Positions 1 to 5,537 of a stretch of 5,871 bases of DNA are shown one piece after another. Under the pieces are notes generated by a model that was not told the origin of the DNA, ran no database searches, and saw nothing but the letters and a program-made list of their open reading frames with translations. The first letter of the stretch is position 1. Each line of letters starts with the position of its first letter. Source of the stretch: an uncultured Oscillospiraceae bacterium (GTDB taxonomy: Bacteria; Bacillota_A; Clostridia; Oscillospirales; Oscillospiraceae); NCBI GenBank assembly GCA_944386965.1, contig CALXDE010000243.1, forward strand, positions 1-5,871, written 5' to 3'. Both the position numbers and the translations under genes were made by a program.

Positions 1-1178
1 TAGGAGTAGTTGCTCATGCGCCGGATCAGGTACATGGCCACCTGACGGCCCCGGACGATGGTCCGGTCCCGCTGCTGGCCCCGGATGGCCGCCTCGTCGA
101 TGCGGTAGTACTTGCAGATCTCGGCGATGATGGTGTCCGGAGAGGGGATGAACTCGTTGTCCTTGCGGAGCATGTCGTGGATGGCCCGGTCCACGCTCTC
201 CCCGTCCAGCTCGCTGCCCAGAAGATCCCGATAGGCCTTGATCTTCTTCACCGTCCCCTCCAGGAGGCGGACGTTGGACGTGACGTTCTTGGCGATGTAG
301 CCCACCACCTCGTCGGAGATGACCAGCCCCAGCTGGGCGGCCTTGTTCTTGACAATGGCGATCCGCGTCTCCAGGTCCGGGGGCTGCACGTCCACCAGCA
401 GGCCCCACTCGAACCGGGTCCGCAGCCGGTCGTCCAGCCGGCTCATCTCCTGGGGCGGCCGGTCCGAGGTCAGCACGATCTGCCGCCGGGACTCATAGAG
501 GGTGTTGAAGGTGTGGAAGAACTCGTTCTGCGTCTCCTCCTTGCCGGAGACGAACTGGATATCGTCCACCAGCAGCAGGTCCGCCTCCCGGTATTTGACC
601 CGGAAGTCCTGGTTGCGGCCGGAGCGGACGGCGTCGATGAACTCGTTGATGAAATCGTCGCCCTTGATGTAGACGATCTTGGCCGCCGGCTGGCGCTGGC
701 GGATCTCGTGGGCGATGGAGTAGATGAGGTGGGTCTTGCCCAGGCCCGAGTCCCCGTAGATGAACAGGGGGTTGTAGTGCTCGGCGGGCTGGGCGGCCAC
801 GGCCTTGGCCGCGGCGAAGGCCAGCTTGTTGGAGGGGCCCACCACGAAGTTCTCAAAGGTGAACTCGTCGCTCTCAAAGAGGTTCTTGGGCTTCTTTTCC
901 TCCGGCGCGGCCTGGTTATAGGCCTGGAGGGCCGCGTCACTCAGGATGCGGACGGTGAAGTCCGTGGAGAAGATGTCCTTCAGGCTCCCGGCGATGTTCC
1001 CCAGAAAGCGGTCCTCGATGGTGGAGCGCTTGAAGTCGTTGGGGCAGTGAAGGATCAGGGTGTCCCCCTCCAGCGCCACGGGGGTCACCTCGTCGAACCA
1101 GGTGTTGATGGTTGTCTCGTAAAGTTCCGAGCGCATCCGCTCCAGCACCATGTTCCAGATGTCTTGTATGGAATTCAA
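1..1178 (-). CDS. dnaA: Chromosomal replication initiator protein DnaA (partial, C-terminus beyond window)
   Basis: This is the AAA+ ATPase that binds DnaA boxes and melts oriC to start chromosome replication in the cytoplasm. The 392 visible codons begin with NSIQDIWNMVLERM, a typical domain I. A short variable linker runs to about residue 105. The AAA+ core follows, with Walker A GDSGLGKT at 142-149, Walker B LLLVDDIQF with Asp205-Asp206, and the box VII arginine finger in RLRTRFEWGL (Arg255). The C-terminal DNA-binding domain has begun (IVRGRQVAMYLIRRM), but the helix-turn-helix signature lies past the edge; the family is usually about 445-450 residues. I chose the TTG start at 1178 because AGGAG lies 8 nt upstream and family similarity begins there. 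An in-frame ATG at 1274 overlaps the promoter -10 box and has no ribosome site. The gene diverges from rpmH, the usual Firmicute arrangement. Identity is near certain. Confidence 0.98.
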   Translation of the reverse strand, partial: MNSIQDIWNMVLERMRSELYETTINTWFDEVTPVALEGDTLILHCPNDFKRSTIEDRFLGNIAGSLKDIFSTDFTVRILSDAALQAYNQAAPEEKKPKNLFESDEFTFENFVVGPSNKLAFAAAKAVAAQPAEHYNPLFIYGDSGLGKTHLIYSIAHEIRQRQPAAKIVYIKGDDFINEFIDAVRSGRNQDFRVKYREADLLLVDDIQFVSGKEETQNEFFHTFNTLYESRRQIVLTSDRPPQEMSRLDDRLRTRFEWGLLVDVQPPDLETRIAIVKNKAAQLGLVISDEVVGYIAKNVTSNVRLLEGTVKKIKAYRDLLGSELDGESVDRAIHDMLRKDNEFIPSPDTIIAEICKYYRIDEAAIRGQQRDRTIVRGRQVAMYLIRRMSNYS

Positions 1179-1186
1179 AAGGTCGG

Positions 1187-1191
1187 CTCCT
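1187..1191 (-). promoter_or_regulatory. Ribosome binding site of dnaA (AGGAG before a TTG start)
   Basis: On the minus strand GGAAAGGAGCC is followed by 8 nt and then TTG. This spacing fixes the non-ATG start of dnaA. The next in-frame ATG lies inside domain I and the upstream ATG has no such site. Confidence 0.8.
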
Positions 1192-1272
1192 TTCCAAACG
1201 TCCGCAAACCCGTCGGCGTGCAGGTTTTTCTCTAAGCTCCCTGAACAGATAATCGGCAAGATAACAACCTCC

Positions 1273-1301
1273 ATTTTACCAAAATCCCATAGGGATTGCA
1301 A
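1273..1301 (-). promoter_or_regulatory. Predicted sigma-A promoter of dnaA
   Basis: The minus strand has -35 TTGCAA (1301-1296), a 17-nt spacer, and -10 TAAAAT (1278-1273). Transcription would start near 1266 and give a leader of about 88 nt. The spacer carries the perfect dyad AATCCC-ATA-GGGATT (1283-1297), which overlaps the inner end of the -35 box, so a repressor bound there would block RNA polymerase. The promoter match is seen in the sequence; regulation is inferred. Confidence 0.65.
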
Positions 1302-1307
1302 CAGATA

Positions 1308-1324
1308 CTTATTCTAATAATAAG
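1308..1324. repeat. AT-rich inverted repeat CTTATT-CTAAT-AATAAG
   Basis: Perfect 6-bp arms flank a 5-nt centre, a few bases upstream of the dnaA -35 box. It lies in the most AT-rich stretch of the divergent region (about 1255-1335), in a window that is otherwise GC-rich. It could be a protein-binding dyad or part of an easily melted segment. No DnaA-box match to TTATNCACA with fewer than two mismatches was seen nearby. The rest of 1325-1459 holds no gene and no motif I recognise, apart from scattered GGGAAA-type runs. Confidence 0.4.
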
Positions 1325-1459
1325 AAAACTTTTTTCGGGGGGAGACACCACATATAGGCCGGATTTTCCCGCCCGGACCGCTATATGTTGTACCCCGTCC
1401 TCTTCCGGGAAAAAACAGGCGGAAAAACGGGAAATTGACCGGACTTCTTCAAGTTTTTG

Positions 1460-1488
1460 TTGACAGAAACTTCTCCTTTATGTATAAT
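1460..1488 (+). promoter_or_regulatory. Consensus sigma-A promoter of the rpmH-rnpA-yidD-yidC-jag operon
   Basis: Both hexamers match consensus: -35 TTGACA at 1460-1465 and -10 TATAAT at 1483-1488, with a 17-nt spacer. The surrounding sequence is AT-rich. Transcription should start near 1495, leaving a leader of about 130 nt before rpmH. A promoter this strong fits a ribosomal protein gene. Confidence 0.92.
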
Positions 1489-1542
1489 AGTTGTCGCGCA
1501 TCGCCCACCAGGGGCGCCGCGCCTGAACGTCAGTCGGCTGCT

Positions 1543-1592
1543 GCGCCGGGGAAAGGCTCCGGCGCTGTCGAGCAAGCGGCGGATTCCGCCGC
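1543..1592 (+). promoter_or_regulatory. Tandem GC-rich hairpins in the rpmH leader
   Basis: Two perfect stems stand in series. GCGCCGG (1543-1549) pairs with CCGGCGC (1559-1565) around a 9-nt loop, and GCGGCGG (1576-1582) pairs with CCGCCGC (1586-1592) around ATT. No T-tract follows either one, so they are not ordinary terminators. They occupy the long transcribed leader about 30 nt before the rpmH ribosome site. The role is unknown; mRNA stability or autoregulation is only inference. Confidence 0.45.
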
Positions 1593-1625
1593 GGAAAATC
1601 AACAGACGAGAAAGAGGTGTATTGC

Positions 1626-1760
1626 ATGTTCCGTACCTACCAGCCCAAAAAGCGGCAGCGCTCCAAGGAACACGGGTTCCGCAAGCGCATGCACACCGCC
1701 AATGGCCGCAAAGTGCTCTCCCGCCGCCGTGCCAAGGGTCGCGCTCGCCTGACCCACTGA
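1626..1760 (+). CDS. rpmH: 50S ribosomal protein L34
   Basis: This 44-residue, very basic protein is part of the large ribosomal subunit. Nearly the whole chain matches the family: [20 protein letters not shown], then the [16 protein letters not shown]-terminus. The second residue is Phe where Lys is common. The start is set by GAGGTG (1614-1619) about 8 nt upstream and by the length, which is the usual one. It is the first gene of the operon behind a consensus promoter and a structured leader. rnpA follows after 98 nt with no terminator between, as in most bacteria. A run of seven G follows the stop codon. Confidence 0.97.
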   Translation: MFRTYQPKKRQRSKEHGFRKRMHTANGRKVLSRRRAKGRARLTH

Positions 1761-1798
1761 GGGGGGGCGGAAAGTGCATCGCAGATAGATTCACGTAG

Positions 1799-1820
1799 GG
1801 GACGGGCGTCTGCCCGTCCC
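1799..1820. repeat. GC-rich palindrome between rpmH and rnpA
   Basis: GGGACGGGC (1799-1807) pairs perfectly with GCCCGTCCC (1812-1820) around the loop GTCT. No T-run follows, so it is unlikely to end transcription fully. It could attenuate or protect an mRNA end, giving more rpmH than rnpA product. Its arm begins with the same GGGACGG found in the hairpin at 2418-2436, which suggests a small interspersed palindrome family. Confidence 0.6.
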
Positions 1821-1858
1821 TGCGCCGCTATCTTGAGAAAATCGGACAAGAGGGCAGC

Positions 1859-2203
1859 ATGAAAAAAGCGGTGACCTTAAAACAGAATCGGGACTTCCGC
1901 CGGCTCTACAGCCGGGGCAAGAGCGCGGTGACCCCCTCCATGGTGGTCTACTGCCGGAAAAACGGACTGGACCACAACCGCCTGGGCTTCACGGTGTCCA
2001 CCAAGCTGGGGGGAGCCGTGGTGCGCAACCGGGCCAGAAGGCGCCTGCGGGAGGTGTGCCGCCTGAGCGGGCCCGCCCTGTGCCGGGGATACGACCTGGT
2101 GGTGGTGGCCCGGACCCGGGTGCTGACGGCGCCCTTCCCCCAGCTGCTGCGGCAGTTCGAGGGGGCCTGCCGGAAGCTGGGGATCTGGGAGGCGGAGCGA
2201 TGA
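1859..2203 (+). CDS. rnpA: Ribonuclease P protein component
   Basis: The 114-residue basic protein partners the RNase P RNA and helps it bind the 5' leader of precursor tRNAs. The family pattern is clear: [16 protein letters not shown] at the N-terminus, the central strand [19 protein letters not shown], and the RNR signature [12 protein letters not shown] at 54-65 that forms the conserved RNA-binding helix. The length is normal. The start has AGAGGG (1849-1854) only 4 nt upstream, a slightly tight spacing, but the sequence [13 protein letters not shown] fits the family start. Its stop overlaps the yidD start by four bases (ATGA), so the two are probably translationally coupled. Confidence 0.96.
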   Translation: MKKAVTLKQNRDFRRLYSRGKSAVTPSMVVYCRKNGLDHNRLGFTVSTKLGGAVVRNRARRRLREVCRLSGPALCRGYDLVVVARTRVLTAPFPQLLRQFEGACRKLGIWEAER

Positions 2204-2412
2204 GGCGCGCCTTTGTGCTGCTGATCCGGTTTTACCAGGTCTGGATCTCCCCCTATCTGCCCCGGCGCTGCCGCTTCATTCCCACCTGCTCCCAGTACGC
2301 GCTGGAGGCCATTTCCAAGTATGGGGCGGCCAAGGGCGGGTGGCTGGCCCTCAAGCGCCTGCTGCGGTGCAACCCCTTTTACAGGGGGAATTTTTACGAC
2401 CCCGTTCCCTGA
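2200..2412 (+). CDS. yidD: Membrane protein insertion efficiency factor YidD
   Basis: This 70-residue protein belongs to the YidD family, a small membrane-associated factor that assists YidC-dependent insertion. Visible marks are the N-terminal amphipathic segment [15 protein letters not shown], the core [15 protein letters not shown] with Cys24 and Cys30, and RLLRCNPF with Cys57. The end is GNFYDPVP, where most relatives have a GGYDPVP-like end, a small local variation. The open frame extends upstream to an ATG at 2056, but I take ATG 2200: it overlaps the rnpA stop, has GGGAGG 7 nt before it, and gives the usual family length. Its place between rnpA and yidC is the conserved order. Confidence 0.95.
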   Translation: MRRAFVLLIRFYQVWISPYLPRRCRFIPTCSQYALEAISKYGAAKGGWLALKRLLRCNPFYRGNFYDPVP

Positions 2413-2417
2413 CACGG

Positions 2418-2436
2418 GGGACGGCGCCGCCGTCCC
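2418..2436. repeat. GC-rich hairpin between yidD and yidC
   Basis: GGGACGGC (2418-2425) pairs with GCCGTCCC (2429-2436) around GCC and is followed by ACTTTTC. The short T-run is too weak for a confident terminator, though partial attenuation is possible. The arm resembles that of the palindrome at 1799-1820. Confidence 0.5.
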
Positions 2437-2476
2437 ACTTTTCAACCCCAACCCATTGACGGAGGAAACGTAAGCA

Positions 2477-3559
2477 ATGACCAACATCATCACCATGCCG
2501 TTCGCATGGGTAATGCGCCTGCTCTACTCCCTCACCGGCTCCTACGGGATGACCCTGATCTTCTTCACCCTGGTGGTGAAGCTGGTGATGCTGCCCTTCC
2601 AGATGAAGAGCAAGAAGAGCATGGTGCGCATGGGCCGCCTGTCCAGCAGGCAGGCGGAGCTGCAGAAGAAGTACGCCAACAACCAGCAGAAGTACCAGGA
2701 GGAGCTGCAGAAGCTCTATACCGAGGCGGGCGTGAACCCCATGAGCGGCTGTCTGTGGGGCTTTTTGCCTCTGGCAATTATCCTCCCACTATACTCGATT
2801 GTGCGCCAGCCGTTGCAGTATTTCATGCGACTGGGAACGGATGTTATTGGAAATATCCGTGAATTGGCCCAGACCATCGGCTATGTCCCCAGCATGACCA
2901 ACGAGGTCTACAGCGCCTATGAGCAGATCAACCTGGCCAAGTTCGTCACCGACAACTGGGAGAATTTCCAGGGCAAGTTCGACGGGCTCATGCCCCTGAA
3001 CTTCCAGTTCCTGGGCATCGACCTGAGCGCCGCGCCCACCAGCGCCTTCCAGAATTTCAAGTTTGAGTGGGGCCTGATCGGCCTGATCCTCATTCCCGTC
3101 CTCTCGGGCTTTTTGAGCTGGCTGCTCAGCCACATCACCATGAAGTCCAACGGGCAGACCGCCGCCGGGCAGCAGGGCATGATGAAGAGCATGAACATCA
3201 TCATGCCCCTGACCAGCGTGTATATCGGCTTCATCCTGCCCGCGTCCCTGGGCATCTACTGGGTGGGCAACAGCGTGTTCTCCATCATTCAGGAGATGAC
3301 CCTGGGCCGCTACTTCAATAAGAAGTTCCAGACCGAGGAGGACGAGCGGGAGGCCGCCCGGGAGGCGGACCGGAAGCTGCGCATGGAGGAGGCCAAGCGC
3401 CAGGACGCCCAGCGCCGGGAGAATCCCAAGGCCCAGAAGAAGGGCCAGGAGAAGAAGCAGGGGGAGAAGAAGATCTCCACCAACGACGACGGCCGGATCG
3501 GCGGGCGCCCCTATGCCCGGGGCCGCAGCTATGTGGCCGACCGGTATGACAAGGAGTAA
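2477..3559 (+). CDS. yidC: Membrane protein insertase YidC (Oxa1/Alb3 family)
   Basis: The 360-residue protein inserts and folds membrane proteins, alone or with SecYEG. An N-terminal hydrophobic segment (about 20-40, GMTLIFFTLVVKLVMLP) is followed by a charged cytoplasmic hairpin (43-85) and a second membrane segment at about 92-109. A long extracytoplasmic part (110-195) comes next, then membrane segments at about 197-217 and 236-275. The tail (283-335) is rich in Lys, Arg, Glu and Gln and suits ribosome contact. There is no signal peptide or lipobox, unlike the Bacillus SpoIIIJ/YqjG lipoproteins. The groove position usually held by Arg is Lys35. Codons 96-130 are unusually A/T-ending. GGAGG lies 11 nt before the ATG, a slightly long gap. 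jag follows after 5 nt, with its ribosome site inside the end of yidC. Confidence 0.96.
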   Translation: MTNIITMPFAWVMRLLYSLTGSYGMTLIFFTLVVKLVMLPFQMKSKKSMVRMGRLSSRQAELQKKYANNQQKYQEELQKLYTEAGVNPMSGCLWGFLPLAIILPLYSIVRQPLQYFMRLGTDVIGNIRELAQTIGYVPSMTNEVYSAYEQINLAKFVTDNWENFQGKFDGLMPLNFQFLGIDLSAAPTSAFQNFKFEWGLIGLILIPVLSGFLSWLLSHITMKSNGQTAAGQQGMMKSMNIIMPLTSVYIGFILPASLGIYWVGNSVFSIIQEMTLGRYFNKKFQTEEDEREAAREADRKLRMEEAKRQDAQRRENPKAQKKGQEKKQGEKKISTNDDGRIGGRPYARGRSYVADRYDKE

Positions 3560-3564
3560 GAAGC

Positions 3565-4419
3565 ATGGCTATGCGTTATATTGATGTAACCGGCAAGACC
3601 GAGGCCGAGGCCATTGAAAAGGCGCTCTCCCAGCTGGGTCTGGAGCGGGACGACGTGTCCGTGGAGATCCTGGAGCGGGCCAAGTCCGGCTTCCTGGGCA
3701 TCGGCAGCGCCCCGGCCAAGGTCCGCGTCACCTACGACGAGCCGGAGCCGGAGAGCGCCCCGGCCCCTGAGGCGCCGGCCGCTCCCCAGGATGTGGAAAA
3801 GCCGGCGGAGGGCGGCGAGCGTCCGCCGCGCCGCCGCCGGGAGAGAAAGCCCCAGGAGAAGCGGGCGGACAAGCCCGCCCGGGAGAGCCAGCCCCGCCCG
3901 GAGAAGCGGGAGGAGAAGCCCGCTCCCGCCCCCGCCGCCCCGGAGCAGCTGGGGGAGGAGGCCGACGACGAGCGCGCCCAGCGCATCCGCGCCTTCCTGG
4001 CGGGTCTGCTGGAGCACATGGACAGCGCCGCGGCCATCAAGGTCTACCAGGTGGAGAAGGACCGGTACAAGGTCTACCTGGAGGGGGAGAAGATGGGCCA
4101 GCTCATCGGCCGGCGGGGGGAAACCCTGGACGCCATCCAGCAGCTGACCAACTACGTGGTGAACCGGGACCGGGACAAGCGGGTGCGCATCCACGTGGAC
4201 GCGGAGAACTACCGGGAGAAGCGGGAGCAGAGCCTGGAGCACCTGGCCAGAAAGGGGGCCGCCAAGGTGGTCAAGTACCGCCGGAGCGTCACCCTGGAGC
4301 CCATGAACGCCTACGAGCGCCACGTGATCCACACCGCGCTGCAGGATGTGGAGCATGTGACCACCTTCTCCACCGGCACCGAGCCCAACCGCCGCGTGGT
4401 GGTGTCCTACGAGAAGTAA
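3565..4419 (+). CDS. jag: RNA-binding protein Jag/KhpB (Jag_N-KH-R3H)
   Basis: The 284-residue cytoplasmic protein combines three parts. The Jag_N domain (1-57) has the AKSGFLGIGS motif at 39-48. A low-complexity linker rich in Pro, Glu, Arg and Ala spans about 58-130. The RNA-binding half carries a KH domain with the GRRG loop at 182-185 (QLIGRRGETLDAIQQL) and a C-terminal R3H domain with ERHVIH at 251-256 and GTEPNRRVVV at 271-280. In other Firmicutes the KhpB family binds RNA together with KhpA and affects cell division and envelope functions; the role here is inferred. AAGGAG (3551-3556), inside the last yidC codons, lies 8 nt before ATG 3565; a second in-frame ATG lies at 3571. It is the last gene of the operon. 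In many Firmicutes mnmE follows, but here a terminator does. Confidence 0.95.
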   Translation: MAMRYIDVTGKTEAEAIEKALSQLGLERDDVSVEILERAKSGFLGIGSAPAKVRVTYDEPEPESAPAPEAPAAPQDVEKPAEGGERPPRRRRERKPQEKRADKPARESQPRPEKREEKPAPAPAAPEQLGEEADDERAQRIRAFLAGLLEHMDSAAAIKVYQVEKDRYKVYLEGEKMGQLIGRRGETLDAIQQLTNYVVNRDRDKRVRIHVDAENYREKREQSLEHLARKGAAKVVKYRRSVTLEPMNAYERHVIHTALQDVEHVTTFSTGTEPNRRVVVSYEK

Positions 4420-4464
4420 GGCCCCGGGCATCCGGAGGCTGGGGGTTCTGCCCCTTTACACAAC

Positions 4465-4502
4465 AAAAAAAGACCGCCGGAGCCGTCCGGCGGCCTTTTT
4501 TT
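4465..4502. terminator. Strong, probably bidirectional intrinsic terminator after jag
   Basis: The stem CCGCCGGA (4474-4481) and TCCGGCGG (4486-4493) closes a GCCG loop. It is followed by CC and seven T (4496-4502) and preceded by seven A (4465-4471). The plus strand gives a textbook terminator for the rpmH-jag operon. The A-tract would serve the opposite strand as well, although no minus-strand gene reads into it here. Confidence 0.93.
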
Positions 4503-4527
4503 GTCCTGTGGAGCCCCCCGCTCCCCC

Positions 4528-4556
4528 TTGACAAAGGGGGGAAAAGATGATACAGT
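4528..4556 (+). promoter_or_regulatory. Promoter of the glycine T-box transcript
   Basis: The -35 box TTGACA (4528-4533), a 17-nt spacer and the -10 box TACAGT (4551-4556) preceded by TGA (an extended -10) predict a start near 4563. The -35 box sits inside the palindrome CCCCCTT-GACA-AAGGGGG (4523-4540). This promoter lies just after the jag terminator and just before the T-box stem I. Confidence 0.8.
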
Positions 4557-4562
4557 ACCCAG

Positions 4563-4798
4563 GAAAAGGCCGTGAAGGGGAGGAGTACCGCTCACGCGCC
4601 GGCGCAAGAGAGGGGACGGGCGGTGCGAGTCCCCGCCGGCGGGAGAGGGAAGGCGCCCCGGAGCCGCGGAGGGGAAAATCCTCCGCCGGATGTCCCCGTT
4701 ACGGACCAGGAGTGCGCCCCCTTGGGGCGAATGCAGGTGGAACCGCGGACGATCTGTTCGCCCTGAGCCGGAAAACCGGCTTGGGGCGTCATTTTTTT
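4563..4798 (+). promoter_or_regulatory. T-box riboswitch leader, glycine-specific
   Basis: This untranslated leader binds tRNA-Gly and lets transcription continue when the tRNA is uncharged. The stem I specifier loop has AGTA (4584-4587) facing GAA (4649-4651) followed by the codon GGC (4652-4654). The upper stem pairs CGCCGGC with GCCGGCG (4635-4641), then GGGGAC (4612-4617) with GTCCCC (4629-4634), with the AGAGAG and GGTGCGAG elements of the distal region. Two further stems follow: GCGGAGG/CCTCCGC (4666-4686) and CGCCCC/GGGGCG (4715-4729). The T-box proper AGGTGGAACCGCGG is at 4735-4748; its TGGA would pair with the UCCA end of tRNA-Gly. CAGG (4734-4737) can pair with CCTG (4762-4765) to form the antiterminator, which excludes the terminator. 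Glycine specificity rests on two independent signs and agrees with the downstream synthetase. Confidence 0.93.
4759..4798 (+). terminator. T-box-controlled intrinsic terminator
   Basis: CGCCCTGAGCCGG (4759-4771) pairs over 13 positions, two of them G-T, with CCGGCTTGGGGCG (4776-4788) around AAAA. TCA and seven T (4792-4798) follow. The left arm contains the CCTG needed for the antiterminator, so the two folds compete. Read-through should need uncharged tRNA-Gly. Confidence 0.93.
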
Positions 4799-4824
4799 GC
4801 GGCGGAAGGGGGAGGACCATGGCC

Positions 4825-5484
4825 ATGACACAGCGGGAGCGGATGCTCTCCGGCGCGCTCTACGACGCCGGGGACAGTGAGCTGACCCGGGCCCGCGCCC
4901 GGGCCCGGGACCTGGCCCGCCGGTACAATCAGACCACCGGGGAGGACCTCCCCCTGCGGCAGGCCCTGCTGGAGGCGCTGCTGGGCCGGGTGGGGGAGGG
5001 CGTGTGGATCGAGCCCCCCTTCCGCTGCGACTACGGGGCCAATATCTCCCTCGGGGACCGCTTCTACGCCAACTACGACTGCATCATCCTGGACGTGTGC
5101 CCGGTGACCATCGGGGCGCGGGTGCTCCTGGGGCCCCGGGTGGGCATCTACACCGCCGCCCACCCCCTGGACGCCGCCGTCCGGGCCACGGGACTGGAGT
5201 GCGGGGCCCCGGTGGTGATCGGGGACGACGTGTGGGTCGGCGGAAACGCGGTGATCTGCCCCGGCGTGACCATCGGGGCGGGCAGCGTCATCGGCGCGGG
5301 ATCTGTAGTGACAAGGGACATCCCGCCGGGCGTGGTGGCGGCGGGAAATCCCTGCCGGGTGCTGCGGAGCGTGGGCGAGGCGGACCGGGAAAGGTGGACG
5401 GCCGCCCGGGCGGCTTACGAGGCGGAGATGGGGCCGCCGGATTGCGGGGGCGACCCCCTGGGCTCCCCCGCAGGAGGGCTTTGA
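4825..5484 (+). CDS. Sugar O-acetyltransferase, maltose/galactoside acetyltransferase (Maa/LacA) type
   Basis: The 219-residue protein is a left-handed beta-helix acetyltransferase that should move acetyl from acetyl-CoA to a sugar hydroxyl; the true acceptor is not known. The Maa-type N-terminal helices are present ([17 protein letters not shown], then [11 protein letters not shown]), with Asp17 matching the LacA acceptor contact. Hexapeptide repeats run from about 70 to 165 ([46 protein letters not shown]). The catalytic histidine is His113 in YTAAHPLD, and [10 protein letters not shown] closes the fold. The Gly/Pro-rich end (202-219) runs past the usual family end. GGAGG (4811-4815) lies 9 nt before ATG 4825. 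An ATG at 4819 (two residues longer) is possible but leaves only 3 nt of spacing. Its place directly after the glycine T-box and before glyS is unusual. Serine acetyltransferase (CysE) was considered, but the N-terminal domain is of the Maa type. Confidence 0.9.
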   Translation: MTQRERMLSGALYDAGDSELTRARARARDLARRYNQTTGEDLPLRQALLEALLGRVGEGVWIEPPFRCDYGANISLGDRFYANYDCIILDVCPVTIGARVLLGPRVGIYTAAHPLDAAVRATGLECGAPVVIGDDVWVGGNAVICPGVTIGAGSVIGAGSVVTRDIPPGVVAAGNPCRVLRSVGEADRERWTAARAAYEAEMGPPDCGGDPLGSPAGGL

Positions 5485-5537
5485 AAATCCGTACAAACAA
5501 TTTTGTTTTGATACACAAGGAAAAGGAGCATGCAGCC

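Noticed and set aside
177..1235. Long plus-strand open frame opposite dnaA
   Set aside because: It is an antisense shadow caused by the GC-rich codons of dnaA; it has no family resemblance and no ribosome site.
1179..1274. Upstream in-frame ATG that would lengthen DnaA by 32 residues
   Set aside because: The ATG overlaps the predicted -10 box, has no ribosome site, and the added residues do not resemble DnaA domain I.
1457..1465. TTGTTGACA as a DnaA box
   Set aside because: It has two mismatches to TTATNCACA and contains the rpmH -35 box, which explains it better.
2056..2199. Longer start for yidD
   Set aside because: It would overlap rnpA by almost 150 bases; the ATG at 2200 has a good ribosome site and gives the family length.
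3529..4431. 300-codon minus-strand open frame opposite jag
   Set aside because: It is low-complexity Leu/Gly/Val-rich sequence that mirrors jag codons and runs against a well-supported Jag_N-KH-R3H gene.
4690..4824. Upstream start for the acetyltransferase at 4690
   Set aside because: It would translate through the T-box core and its terminator; the Maa-type N-terminus begins at 4819-4825.
5481..5515. Separate promoter for glyS
   Set aside because: TTGAAA at 5481 has no acceptable -10 box at 16-18 nt; the AAACAA-TT-TTGTTT palindrome and GATACA do not add up to a promoter.
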